A stretch of 64,000 nucleotides of DNA from Viridibacterium sediminicola. GTDB taxonomy: Bacteria; Pseudomonadota; Gammaproteobacteria; Burkholderiales; Rhodocyclaceae. Below are positions 17,453 to 25,903 of the stretch, one piece after another. Numbering within the stretch: position 1 is the first letter of the stretch; each line of letters starts with the position of its first letter. The notes beneath the pieces were generated by a model. It was not told the origin of the DNA and searched no databases. It saw nothing but the letters and a program-made list of their open reading frames with translations. The translations under genes and the position numbers were made by a program. The stretch lies in contig NZ_JBDIVE010000012.1 of NCBI RefSeq assembly GCF_039631295.1, forward strand, positions 1 through 64,000. The letters run 5' to 3'.

Positions 17453-18562
17453 ATGCTGCAAAAACTGCTCCTCACCCTCCTGATCTGCCTATCGTCTCTC
17501 AGCGCCCACGCACGCACCGTCACCGACCTTGCCGGCCGCCGCGTGAACCTGCCCGACAAGGTCGAGCGTGTGGTGCTGGGCGAAGGCCGTTTCATGATTG
17601 CGCTGGCGATGCTGGAAGGCGCCGCGCTGCCCTCGCGCATCGTCGGCAGCATGGACGAGTTCAGCCGCCTGGACCCCGACGGCTACGCGCAATACCTCAA
17701 GCGCTTCCCCGAGCTGGCACAGATACCACGCGTAGGCCAGGCATCGGCTGACAGCTTCAGCCTGGAGAAGACGCTCTCACTGAAACCACAGCTGGCCATC
17801 TTCGGCCTCAGCGGCCACGGCCCGTCACCGAAGGACGAAACCCTGCTCAAGGGCCTGCAGGCGGCCGGCGTGCCCGTGCTGTTCATCGACTTCCGCACCG
17901 ATCCGCTGGTCAACGCACCGCGCAGCATGCGTCTGCTCGGACAGGCACTGGGCCGTGAGCGCGAAGCCGAGGCCTATCTGCACTTCTACGAAACCGAGCT
18001 GGCGCGCGTTACCGACGGCCTGCGCGGCCTGCAGCGCAAACCGCGGGTGTTTCTGGAGAGCCGTGTCGGCCTGCGCGAAGAGTGCTGCGAGACCATGGTG
18101 CGCGGCATGATGGGCCGCTTCCTCGATGCAGCGGGTGGCGACAACATTGCCCGCGATCTGATACCGGGCGAGGTCGGTCAGCTCAGCGCGGAATACCTGC
18201 TCACCCACCAGCCCGATGTCTACATCGCCACCGCCATCGGCAATCGCACCACCACGCAGAGCGGACCACAGCGCATCCAGATGGGTGCCGGCATCAGCGC
18301 AGCCGACGCACAGGCGTCACTCATGCGCCGCCTGCAGCGCATGCCCATCGCAGCGCTCACGGCCGTGAAGACTGGCCGCGCACATGCCGTGTGGCACCAC
18401 TTCTACGACTCGCCACTGAACGTCGTCGCCGTGCAAGCCTTCGCCAAGTGGCTACACCCGGAACGCTTCGCCACGCTGGACCCCAACGCCACGCTGCGCA
18501 CGCTGTATGAGCGCTTCCAGCCCATCCCGCTCGACGGGGTCTATTGGACCTCGGCACGTTGA
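17453..18562 (+). CDS. Siderophore ABC transporter substrate-binding protein
   Basis: 369-aa periplasmic protein with a clear signal peptide (MLQKLLLTLLICLSSLSAHA). The TVTDLAGRRVNLP opening is typical of the iron-siderophore/B12 binding-protein family. It contains a two-lobe helical-backbone fold region and a GRAHAVWHHFYDSP segment near the end. It precedes the permease and ATPase genes and would pass the ferric siderophore from the receptor to them. Confidence 0.88.
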   Translation: MLQKLLLTLLICLSSLSAHARTVTDLAGRRVNLPDKVERVVLGEGRFMIALAMLEGAALPSRIVGSMDEFSRLDPDGYAQYLKRFPELAQIPRVGQASADSFSLEKTLSLKPQLAIFGLSGHGPSPKDETLLKGLQAAGVPVLFIDFRTDPLVNAPRSMRLLGQALGREREAEAYLHFYETELARVTDGLRGLQRKPRVFLESRVGLREECCETMVRGMMGRFLDAAGGDNIARDLIPGEVGQLSAEYLLTHQPDVYIATAIGNRTTTQSGPQRIQMGAGISAADAQASLMRRLQRMPIAALTAVKTGRAHAVWHHFYDSPLNVVAVQAFAKWLHPERFATLDPNATLRTLYERFQPIPLDGVYWTSAR

Positions 18563-18571
18563 GCCGCCGTT

Positions 18572-18593
18572 GCTTGGACTGAGCGGTCCAAGC
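18572..18593. promoter_or_regulatory. Hairpin between binding-protein and permease genes
   Basis: GCTTGGAC and GTCCAAGC form a perfect eight-base stem with a six-base loop, ten bases after the stop codon. Such intercistronic hairpins often leave more binding protein than permease by protecting the upstream mRNA. That effect is inferred. Confidence 0.4.
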
Positions 18594-18630
18594 GCTCCTA
18601 TCCACCGCCCGCCAGCCACGCCCGCCAGCC

Positions 18631-19701
18631 ATGCAGACACTTGCCACCGCCCCGCCACAGATGCCCTCCCTCGCCAGCGCTTACGCCCGCATCCGCCATC
18701 GGCGCATCGCCCTGCTGTGCCTGCTCGGCCTGCTGCTGGCACTGAGTCTGCTGGCCGACGTCGCCAGCGGCCCGGCCGGGCTCACGCTGTCGCAGGTCAT
18801 CGCCGGGCTCGCAGACAAACAATCGCTCGACGCCGCGACACAGGTCATCCTGTGGGATCTGCGTCTACCCGTGGCGCTGATGGCCGCTGTCGTCGGCGCA
18901 GCGCTGGGCCTTGCCGGCGCAGAGATGCAGACCTCGCTCGGCAACCCGCTCGCCAGCCCGATGACCCTGGGCATCAGCGCCGCTGCCACGCTGGGCGCCG
19001 CCGTCGTGCTGGTGCTCGACCCGGCTATCGCCAGCCACATCGGCGCCAATCAGGCGGTGAGCCTCGGCGCCTTCATCTGCGCCGCCGCCTGTGCGCTGAT
19101 CGTGCAGGGCCTGGCGCGCATGCTGGGCGGCAGCTCGGGCGCCATCGTGCTGTTCGGTATTGCCATGTCATTCGCCATCAACGCGCTGGTGTCGGTCATC
19201 GAGTTCGTGGCCGAAGCGGGCTCGCTGCAGCAGGTGGTGTTCTGGTCCATGGGTTCGCTGTCGAGAGCGGACTGGCCCAAGCTCGCCATCGTCAGCGGCG
19301 TGCTGGGCATCTGCCTGCCCTGGGCCCTGCGCAGCGCCTGGGCCATGACGGCGCTGTGCTCGGGTGAAGAACAGGCGCGCTCGCTGGGCATCGCGGTCGA
19401 ACGGCTGCGCCTGGTCACCCTGCTGCGCGCCAGCCTGCTGGCGGCCGTCGCTGTCGCCTTCGTTGGCGCCATCGGCTTCATCGGCCTCGTCGCACCCCAC
19501 GTGGCGCGTCTGCTGCTGGGTGAAGACCATCGCTACTTCCTGCCGGGTGCGGCGCTGTCCGGCGCACTGGTGCTATCGCTGGCCTCCATCGTCTGCAAGA
19601 ACGCCGTGCCCGGCCTGGTCATTCCGGTCGGCATCGTCACCGCGCTGGTGGGCGTGCCGCTGTTCATAGCGCTGATCCTCGTGCAGCGGAGATCGCTGTG
19701 A
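18631..19701 (+). CDS. FecCD-family siderophore permease
   Basis: 356 aa with about ten hydrophobic segments. Family motifs include GAALGLAGAEMQTSLGNPLASP and GFIGLVAPHVARLLLGEDHR. Only one permease gene is present, so the transporter probably uses a homodimer, unlike FepD/FepG. Its TGA overlaps the GTG of the ATPase gene. Confidence 0.92.
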   Translation: MQTLATAPPQMPSLASAYARIRHRRIALLCLLGLLLALSLLADVASGPAGLTLSQVIAGLADKQSLDAATQVILWDLRLPVALMAAVVGAALGLAGAEMQTSLGNPLASPMTLGISAAATLGAAVVLVLDPAIASHIGANQAVSLGAFICAAACALIVQGLARMLGGSSGAIVLFGIAMSFAINALVSVIEFVAEAGSLQQVVFWSMGSLSRADWPKLAIVSGVLGICLPWALRSAWAMTALCSGEEQARSLGIAVERLRLVTLLRASLLAAVAVAFVGAIGFIGLVAPHVARLLLGEDHRYFLPGAALSGALVLSLASIVCKNAVPGLVIPVGIVTALVGVPLFIALILVQRRSL

Positions 19702-20498
19702 GTGCGCTGACAATCGAATCCCTGCACGCCGGCTACCGCAAGCGGCCGGTGCTCAAAGACCTGAGCCTCGCCCCGGTCCAGCCCGGCACCGTCGTCGCCC
19801 TGCTCGGCGCCAATGCGGCCGGCAAGTCGACCCTGCTGCGCACACTCGCTGGCCAGCTGCGCCCCACGAGTGGCAGCTTGCGCCTTGGCGAGCATGAGCT
19901 CATCCGCCTCGACGCCCACACGCGGCGGCGCCTGATCGCTTATCTGCCCCAAAGCTTGCCGGCCGCTGGCGCACTGTTCGCCTGGGAAGCCGTCAGCACC
20001 GCCTGCAGCGCCGCCCACCCGGGCAAGTCGGCGCGCGCGCGCGACCAGCTCACCGAGGCCGTGTTCACACGACTGGGCATCGCTGCGCTGGCCTTGCGGC
20101 GCATGGGTGAGCTGTCCGGCGGACAACGCCAGATGCTGGGTCTCGCTCAGGCACTGGTGCGCCAGACCCCGCTGCTCTTGCTCGATGAGCCGACCAGCGC
20201 ACTCGACCCGCGCTGGCAGCTCGAAGTACTCAATGTGATTCGCGAAGACGCGCTGGCGCGCGAGGCTACGATCCTGCTGGTGGTGCACGACCTCAACCTC
20301 GCGGTGCGCTTCTGCGACCGCGTCGTGGTGCTCGATGGCGGGCACGTCATTGCGGAAGGCGCACCCGCCACCGCACTGACCCCGGCCGTGCTGCGCCAGG
20401 CCTACGGCATCGCCGGACGCATCGAACATTGCTCCCAGGGCAAACCCATGGTCATCGCCGACCACGCCCTGCCCCACCTTCATGGAGAGACTGCATGA
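19698..20498 (+). CDS. Siderophore ABC transporter ATP-binding protein
   Basis: 266 aa starting at GTG 19698, overlapping the permease stop. It has Walker A GANAAGKST near 36, signature LSGGQRQMLGLAQ near 138, Walker B LLLLDEPTSALD and an H-loop in LLVVHDLN. It is a FepC/FhuC-type subunit powering inner-membrane import. Its stop overlaps the next ATG (20495). Confidence 0.93.
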   Translation: MSALTIESLHAGYRKRPVLKDLSLAPVQPGTVVALLGANAAGKSTLLRTLAGQLRPTSGSLRLGEHELIRLDAHTRRRLIAYLPQSLPAAGALFAWEAVSTACSAAHPGKSARARDQLTEAVFTRLGIAALALRRMGELSGGQRQMLGLAQALVRQTPLLLLDEPTSALDPRWQLEVLNVIREDALAREATILLVVHDLNLAVRFCDRVVVLDGGHVIAEGAPATALTPAVLRQAYGIAGRIEHCSQGKPMVIADHALPHLHGETA

Positions 20499-20794
20499 TC
20501 CAGTTGCAAACCCGCTTCGCCGCAGCCGAACCGGGCAAGATGATCCTCAAACTGTGCAAGCACTTCCGCCACAAGGTGCCGGCCGTCTTCGACGCCAGCC
20601 GTGGCGAGGTCGACTTCCAGCCCGGACGCTGTGTGCTGAGCGCCGAGGCCGATGCGGTGCATGTGTTCATCGAAGGCGCCGATGAGGCCGAAATCGGCCG
20701 CCTGAAATACGTGCTCGACGACCACGTGCGCCGCTTCCTGCGCGCCGAAACGCTGGAGCTGGACTGGCAATCTGCTGCACCACCCATTTGTTGA
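20495..20794 (+). CDS. DUF2218-family protein
   Basis: 99 aa; the ATG overlaps the TGA of the ATPase gene, so it is translationally coupled to the importer. It resembles DUF2218 proteins, small uncharacterised proteins often found in siderophore loci. Visible blocks are AAEPGKMILKLCKHFRHKVPAVFDASRGEVDF and a C-terminal HVRRFLRAETLELDWQ. No signal peptide, so cytoplasmic. A role in handling imported siderophore is possible but unproven. Confidence 0.75.
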   Translation: MIQLQTRFAAAEPGKMILKLCKHFRHKVPAVFDASRGEVDFQPGRCVLSAEADAVHVFIEGADEAEIGRLKYVLDDHVRRFLRAETLELDWQSAAPPIC

Positions 20795-20828
20795 CGAGCA
20801 CGCGCTGCCCTGGAATGGAGAATGTGTC

Positions 20829-21278
20829 ATGCCCCATACGGATCCCACACAGAGTCCCGAGCTTCGGCTTGAAAACGCCGGCCTGCGCCCGACCACCGTG
20901 CGCCTGGACATCCTGCGCCTGATCAATGCCGAAGGCGCAGCGGGCGCCTGCGCCGAGCGCGTCTTCCAGCTCTTGCTGCGCGGCGAGCGGTGCTACAGCA
21001 TGGGCACTGTTTACCGCACGATTCACCAACTGGAAGCCAGCGGCCTGCTGCGGCGGGCACACGATCCGCACGGCAAGGTGTTCTACCGCAGCGCGCCCGC
21101 CGAAGACAATCCGCATAGCTGGCGACTGCTGTGCGCCAATCGCGGCATCTGTATCCACTTTGAGGATATGGCGCTGCACGAGAAGATCCGCGCCATCCTG
21201 CGCGACAATGGTCTAGCCGATTTCAGCGGTCAGCTGCGGCTGGAATCTCTTGCCCAGCCCTCCTGCAAGCCCACTTGA
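20829..21278 (+). CDS. Divergent Fur-family regulator
   Basis: 149 aa. The winged-helix half is recognisable (GLRPTTVRLDILRLI, CYSMGTVYRTIHQLEASGLL). The metal-binding half is altered: where Fur has HHH-x-C-x2-C, this reads NPHSWRLLCANRGICIHFED, with no double-His block, no CxxC pair and no C-terminal CxxC. It follows the importer operon by 34 bases and may be its last gene. It may sense something other than Fe2+ or act as a local modifier. It is not likely to be the housekeeping Fur. Confidence 0.75.
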   Translation: MPHTDPTQSPELRLENAGLRPTTVRLDILRLINAEGAAGACAERVFQLLLRGERCYSMGTVYRTIHQLEASGLLRRAHDPHGKVFYRSAPAEDNPHSWRLLCANRGICIHFEDMALHEKIRAILRDNGLADFSGQLRLESLAQPSCKPT

Positions 21279-21284
21279 ACAGGC

Positions 21285-22076
21285 TCAGCGCTTGCGAAAC
21301 GCCTCGCAGGGATCAGGCCGTGCCTGCGCCGGCACCGGAATGCGGATGTCGTAAGCGGCTGGCGCGTCGGCCTCAGCGCCCGCCTCCACCCAGGCAAACA
21401 CCCGCAACTGCGATTGCGCCGCAGGGCCCAGCCAGCGCGGCACGCCGATGTCGCGCCGCACATGCCCATTGCCGGCCAGCAGCACGGCGGGGCGCTGGCC
21501 TTGTGCGCTCAGTTGGCGCGCCATGAACTGGTCGCGGGCGATCTGGGCTAAGGCCATGCGTTGCGCCGTTGCCGTGTCGAGAGCGCCGCAGTGCGACTGC
21601 TCGATAAGACGCGCCTGGGTGCTCAGGATGTCCGTCGGCAGCGCGGCATCAAAGCCCGCCGCAGCGAGCCCCTCGACCATTACCCGGCGTGCGTCGCTGC
21701 GCGAAACATTGGCCGCGATGATGGGCAAATCGTATTGCAGCGCGAGTTCGAGCACGGGTTTGTAAAACGGCCACTGCCAACTGCCCTGCCCGGCTTCGCG
21801 AATCAGCAGCTCGGCATCTTTCACGCCGCGCTGGCGCAGGGCGTCGATGCGCGATTGCTGCTCGCGATCGAACTGCTCCATGAGAATCGCCGGCCGCGCG
21901 CCCGCTTCGACCCAGCGCCGCAACAGTGCTGTGCGCTGCGCGTGCAGCACAGCATTGTCGTGCACTTCACCCAGCAGGCTCAGCGTCGCGCCTTCCGGCC
22001 ATCGCGGTGGCAGCGCTGGTGTACTGCTGCAGGCGCTGGCAATGAGCAAGATGAAGATCGCGAGAATTCTGTGCAT
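21285..22076 (-). CDS. ChaN-like haem-binding lipoprotein
   Basis: 263 aa with a lipoprotein signal (ILLIASACSS, lipobox Cys near residue 16). ChaN/Tiki-type motifs include LLGEVHDNAVLHAQR, ILMEQFDREQQ, ANVSRSDARRV and VLLAGNGHVRRDIGVPRWL. Campylobacter ChaN binds haem at the outer membrane. Being the last gene of the haem operon supports a haem-acquisition role. It is convergent with the Fur-like gene, with a seven-base gap. Confidence 0.82.
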   Translation of the reverse strand: MHRILAIFILLIASACSSTPALPPRWPEGATLSLLGEVHDNAVLHAQRTALLRRWVEAGARPAILMEQFDREQQSRIDALRQRGVKDAELLIREAGQGSWQWPFYKPVLELALQYDLPIIAANVSRSDARRVMVEGLAAAGFDAALPTDILSTQARLIEQSHCGALDTATAQRMALAQIARDQFMARQLSAQGQRPAVLLAGNGHVRRDIGVPRWLGPAAQSQLRVFAWVEAGAEADAPAAYDIRIPVPAQARPDPCEAFRKR

Positions 22077-22115
22077 GGCGCGTACGACGAGTAACTTGAA
22101 AAATCGGCCACAGCC

Positions 22116-22427
22116 TCAGCCTTGCCATCCGTCCGCGCGCCTTGTGCTCTCACACGCGCGAGACGAGCCCTGGCGCGGATGCAACCAATGCTCCTGCAGG
22201 TCGAAACAGGCTTCGCGTGTCGCCGCGCCGACGTGCGGCGCCTGCGCAATGCGCTGCAGCTGGCCGCAGATGGCGGCGGAGACGCGCTGCTGACAATCCT
22301 CGCACAGCGCTCCGTCGAGATACAGCTGAATCAAGCGCAGCAGATTGGCAACGGCGTTGTCAGCGCCGCTGCCCTGCTCACTGCCCGTGGCGCTGCCGGA
22401 ACGGCGGTCATGATGTCGGGATTGCAT
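22116..22427 (-). CDS. Four-cysteine small protein, haem operon (paralog 2)
   Basis: 103 aa from ATG 22427 with GGAG eight bases upstream. The core carries Cys in the spacing C-x2-C-x8-C-x19-C and ends REACFDLQEHWL. About half of 58 aligned residues match the protein at 29468-29758, including every Cys at identical spacing. No signal peptide. It lies between tonB and the chaN-like gene. No known family is recognised. Conserved Cys suggest a metal, Fe-S or haem-related site. Confidence 0.75.
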   Translation of the reverse strand: MQSRHHDRRSGSATGSEQGSGADNAVANLLRLIQLYLDGALCEDCQQRVSAAICGQLQRIAQAPHVGAATREACFDLQEHWLHPRQGSSRACESTRRADGWQG

Positions 22428-22450
22428 GGTGAAGTCTCCAGTCTGGCTGC

Positions 22451-23158
22451 TCAGCCATCGAGGGTGAAGCGCACCGGGAATTCGACCCAGCTGGCGAGCG
22501 TTTGATCGCCCCGGCGCGCAGGTTTGAATCGCCACTGGCGCGCTGCGCGCAGGGCCGCTTCGTCGAGCAGGCGATAGCCGCTGCTGCGCCACAGTTCGAC
22601 CTGTCCGGCGCTGCCGTCCTGCAACACCTGAACACGCAGCCACACGGTGCCGCCCACACCTTGCTCGCGCAGCAGGGAGGGATAGTCGGGCGGCGGATTC
22701 CAGGCGTGGTCGGGGCGTGCCGCTTCAAGGGGCGCGGGATTGGCCGGGCTTTCGATCTCGCGCGGCACGCGTGCGACGGGTGCGGGCGCGCTGCCAAGCG
22801 GCAGCTCGGGGGGCGGCTGGACACGTGCGCCTGGAGGCTCGACGGGAAGCTGCGTCACACGAGCCTGCATCACTTCGCTCGACACGCCGCTGACCAGGCT
22901 TGCTGCATGCATCTGCGGCCGTTCTGCAGCGGGCGGTCTGGGCGCCGCAGGCCTCGGCATCGCCGCTGTCGACGCTGCCGGCGCGGCCGCTTTGGCCAGA
23001 TCGAACCAGCGCACGCTGATGATCTGCTCGCGTGGCCATGCCTGGCGATGCGCTTCGGGCATGATCAGCTGCATCAGCGCCCAGCCGGCCAGCAGATGCA
23101 AAGCCGCACAAAGCGCCAGCACCGACAGGCGACTCCCTGCGGGCGGCAGCAGACTCAT
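22451..23158 (-). CDS. tonB: TonB energy transducer
   Basis: About 235 aa: an N-terminal membrane anchor (LSVLALCAALHLLAGWALMQLIM), a proline-rich middle, and the C-terminal TonB domain with GGTVWLRVQVLQDGSAGQVELWRSSGYRLLDEAALRAARQW. ATG 23158 overlaps the hmuV stop. No exbB/exbD lies in the window, so it must share an ExbBD pair encoded elsewhere. Confidence 0.9.
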   Translation of the reverse strand: MSLLPPAGSRLSVLALCAALHLLAGWALMQLIMPEAHRQAWPREQIISVRWFDLAKAAAPAASTAAMPRPAAPRPPAAERPQMHAASLVSGVSSEVMQARVTQLPVEPPGARVQPPPELPLGSAPAPVARVPREIESPANPAPLEAARPDHAWNPPPDYPSLLREQGVGGTVWLRVQVLQDGSAGQVELWRSSGYRLLDEAALRAARQWRFKPARRGDQTLASWVEFPVRFTLDG

Positions 23159-23946
23159 GCCGCGACGCCTTCTTGTGCCCCCTGGCGTGCCGGGCTGACG
23201 CCCAGCGAGCCGTCGGCAAACTGCATGTAGCGCAGACGCACGCCGTACAGCGACTCCAGCGCGGGCAGCGCACGCACGTCGGCCGGCAGGTCCGCCTGCA
23301 AGCGCCCATCTCGGATCAGCCACAGGCGGCGGAACGCACTCAGCGCGTGATTGATGTCGTGCAGCACGGCGATCATGGCGTGGCCGCGCTGGGCGGCGAA
23401 TTGCTCCATCGCTTCCTGCAGACCGAACTGCAGGCCGGGGTCGAGCGCAGCCAGCGGTTCATCGACCAGCAGCAGGCCGCATTCGACATCCCACAACTGG
23501 GCAAACACGCGGGCCAGATGCACACGCGCCTGCTCGCCGCCGGACAGGGTATCGAAGCGCCGCCCGGCCAGATGCGTCGCCCGCGCGGCATGCAGGGCCT
23601 CGCGCACAATCTGCAGCAGTGCCGGGTCGTGCGGGCGGGCAACGCGACCGAGCGCGACGATGGTGTCCGTCTGCAAGCCGAAGGCCACATGATGCGATTG
23701 CGGTAGCACCGCGCGACGCTGCGCAAGCTCATGCACACGCCATTGCGCAAGATTGCGGCCATCCAGACAGACACGTCCCCGGCATGCGGCCAGATCACCC
23801 GCCAGCAGGCGCAGCAGCGTGGACTTGCCAGCACCGCTGGGGCCGAGAATCGCAACGCGCTCGCCGGCCGCCAGCTGCAGATTGAAGGGGCCGAACTGGC
23901 AGGCGCCCAGTTGCGCGCCGGCCGCTTCCAGCGTAATCAGGCTCAT
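23155..23946 (-). CDS. hmuV: Haem ABC transporter ATP-binding protein HmuV
   Basis: 263 aa with Walker A GPSGAGKST near 36, signature LSGGEQARVHLARVFAQ, Walker B LLLVDEPLAALDPGLQ and H-loop AVLHDINHAL. It drives haem import with HmuU. Four-base overlaps with both hmuU and tonB show tight coupling. Confidence 0.9.
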   Translation of the reverse strand: MSLITLEAAGAQLGACQFGPFNLQLAAGERVAILGPSGAGKSTLLRLLAGDLAACRGRVCLDGRNLAQWRVHELAQRRAVLPQSHHVAFGLQTDTIVALGRVARPHDPALLQIVREALHAARATHLAGRRFDTLSGGEQARVHLARVFAQLWDVECGLLLVDEPLAALDPGLQFGLQEAMEQFAAQRGHAMIAVLHDINHALSAFRRLWLIRDGRLQADLPADVRALPALESLYGVRLRYMQFADGSLGVSPARQGAQEGVAA

Positions 23947-25004
23947 GCCAGCCTCCCGCGTGCACCGCGCAGCAAGATCAGAAAGAACGGCCCGCCAAGC
24001 AAGGCAGTGAGAATGCCGATGGGCAGCTCGGCGGGAATGACCAGGGTGCGCGCCAGCGTGTCAGCCAACAACACCAGTGCGCCACCGCAGAGCATCGACA
24101 GTGGCAGCACGCGGCGCTGATCCGGCCCGCAGACGACGCGCACCAGCTGCGGCGCGATCAGGCCGACGAAGGCGATCATGCCGCACCAGGCCGCCGCCAG
24201 CCCGCTGAGCAAGGCCACCAGCACCAGCACCTCGCTGCGGATGCGCGACACATCGATGCCGACCTGACGCGCCACCGCCTCGCCCATGGCCAGCGTATTC
24301 ATCGCCTGCAGCAGGCGCTGCAGGCGCCAGCGCGCGAACAGCAGCACGGCCGCGAACAGGCCCACCAGCAACCAGCTGGCGCCGGCCAGCGAACCCAGGG
24401 TCCAGAAGCTCAGGCTGCGCAGCTGCTCATCATTGGCCAGATAGGTGCACAAACCGACGATGGCGATGGCCAGGGCATTGAGCGCGATGCCGGTGAGCAG
24501 CAGGCCGGTGATGGAACCGGGCGTCAGCCAGCGCGCCAGACGGTCGAGCCCAAAACACACGCTCAGCGCGCCAGCGAAGGCCGCCGCCGGCAGCAACCAG
24601 GCCCGCAGCGGCGCCGGCAAGCTTCCGGCGAAGCTGGTGAACACCACGATGCTCAGCGCCGCAGCGCAGGCCGCACCACTGCTGACACCCAGCAAACCGG
24701 GGTCGGCCAGCGGATTGCGGAACAGGCCCTGACACAGCGCCCCGGCCAGGCCCAGCGCGGCGCCGACCAGTACCGCAAACACCGCGCGCGGCAGGCGGAT
24801 CTGCCACAGCACATGTGCCGCGCCGCGCAGGGACTGATCGCCTGCGCCGCCCAGCCTTCCAAGCACCGCCAGCCAATCATCCAGCGTCAGCGACACGGCA
24901 CCGAACTGCGCCGCCAGCAGCACGCCGGCGAGCAGACACAGCGCGGGCAGCAGACGGAGCGGACGCGGGCCACGGTGGGCACTCAGGGCGAGCGCGAAGC
25001 TCAT
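23943..25004 (-). CDS. hmuU: Haem ABC transporter permease HmuU
   Basis: 353 aa FecCD-type permease with GAALGLAGALCQGLFRNPLADPGLLG and IAFVGLIAPQLVRVVCGPDQRRVLPLS, and about ten membrane segments. Its position between hmuT and hmuV, each overlapping by four bases, supports haem rather than siderophore import. Confidence 0.9.
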   Translation of the reverse strand: MSFALALSAHRGPRPLRLLPALCLLAGVLLAAQFGAVSLTLDDWLAVLGRLGGAGDQSLRGAAHVLWQIRLPRAVFAVLVGAALGLAGALCQGLFRNPLADPGLLGVSSGAACAAALSIVVFTSFAGSLPAPLRAWLLPAAAFAGALSVCFGLDRLARWLTPGSITGLLLTGIALNALAIAIVGLCTYLANDEQLRSLSFWTLGSLAGASWLLVGLFAAVLLFARWRLQRLLQAMNTLAMGEAVARQVGIDVSRIRSEVLVLVALLSGLAAAWCGMIAFVGLIAPQLVRVVCGPDQRRVLPLSMLCGGALVLLADTLARTLVIPAELPIGILTALLGGPFFLILLRGARGRLA

Positions 25005-25903
25005 GTGGCCGCCTTGTCCAGCAGCTGGGCCAGCTCGCCCACCGCTTGCGGCAGGCGCGGGCCGAAGCCCAGCAAGTACATGGCCTCCAGCGACACCACG
25101 CGGCGCGCGCGGCCGGCCGCCGTCTGCGCGACGCCAGGCAGGCGCAGTATGCCTTCGATGCCGCCATTGGCGTCCAGGCCCTGGCGCGTGAGCAGAATGA
25201 CATCCGGATCGGCGACAATGGCCGCCTCGGGCGTCAGCGGTTTGTAGCCCTCGAAACCCTGCACGGCATTGCGCGCGCCGGCGTAAACAATCATCGCCTC
25301 GGCCGCCGTGCCCTCACCCCCCACCATGATCTGGCTGGGCGAGTGCGCGAGGATGAACAGCACGCGCAGCGGGCGCTGGGCACGCTTGTTCTGCAGGACG
25401 CGGCTGGCCGCCTGGGTGCGCACCCAATCCGCATTGAGCTTGTCGGCCAGCACCTTGGCGGCCGCAACACGACCGGTGATGGCGCCGACGCGCTGCACGC
25501 GCTCCAGCAGACCTTCGAAACGATGCTTGGCAGGCAACACGGTGACCGGCACGCCGGCTGCGGCAATCTGCCGTATGACGGCCGGCGGGCCGGCCTCTTC
25601 GGTGGCGAGGAGCTGCGTCGGCGCGAGTGCCAGCACGCCTTCGGCCGATAATGTTCTGGCATAGCCGACGATGGGCAGCTGCTGCGCCATTGCCGGGTAC
25701 AGCGAGGTGCTATCGACACCGACCAGATCGCGCTCGGCCTGCAGCGCGTAGACGATCTCGGTGAGCGCGCCGCCGACACTGACGATGCGCTGCTGGGCGG
25801 CGCCTGCAGCGGGCAGCAGGCCGCCAGCGAGCAAGGCGGCACTCGTGCCGAGAACACGGCGGCGCGCGGCGCTGAAGCTCGGGCTCAGGCTCAGGCGGCG
25901 CAT
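25001..25903 (-). CDS. hmuT: Periplasmic haem-binding protein HmuT
   Basis: 300 aa with a twin-arginine-like N-terminus (ARRRVLGTSAALLAGGLLPAAG). The fold matches HmuT/ShuT binding proteins: QRIVSVGGALTEIVYAL, VGVDSTSLYPA, QLPIVGYARTLSAEGVLALAPTQLL and the GVPVTVLP block. It carries haem from the receptor to HmuUV. It overlaps hmuS by 13 bases and hmuU by four. Confidence 0.9.
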   Translation of the reverse strand: MRRLSLSPSFSAARRRVLGTSAALLAGGLLPAAGAAQQRIVSVGGALTEIVYALQAERDLVGVDSTSLYPAMAQQLPIVGYARTLSAEGVLALAPTQLLATEEAGPPAVIRQIAAAGVPVTVLPAKHRFEGLLERVQRVGAITGRVAAAKVLADKLNADWVRTQAASRVLQNKRAQRPLRVLFILAHSPSQIMVGGEGTAAEAMIVYAGARNAVQGFEGYKPLTPEAAIVADPDVILLTRQGLDANGGIEGILRLPGVAQTAAGRARRVVSLEAMYLLGFGPRLPQAVGELAQLLDKAAT

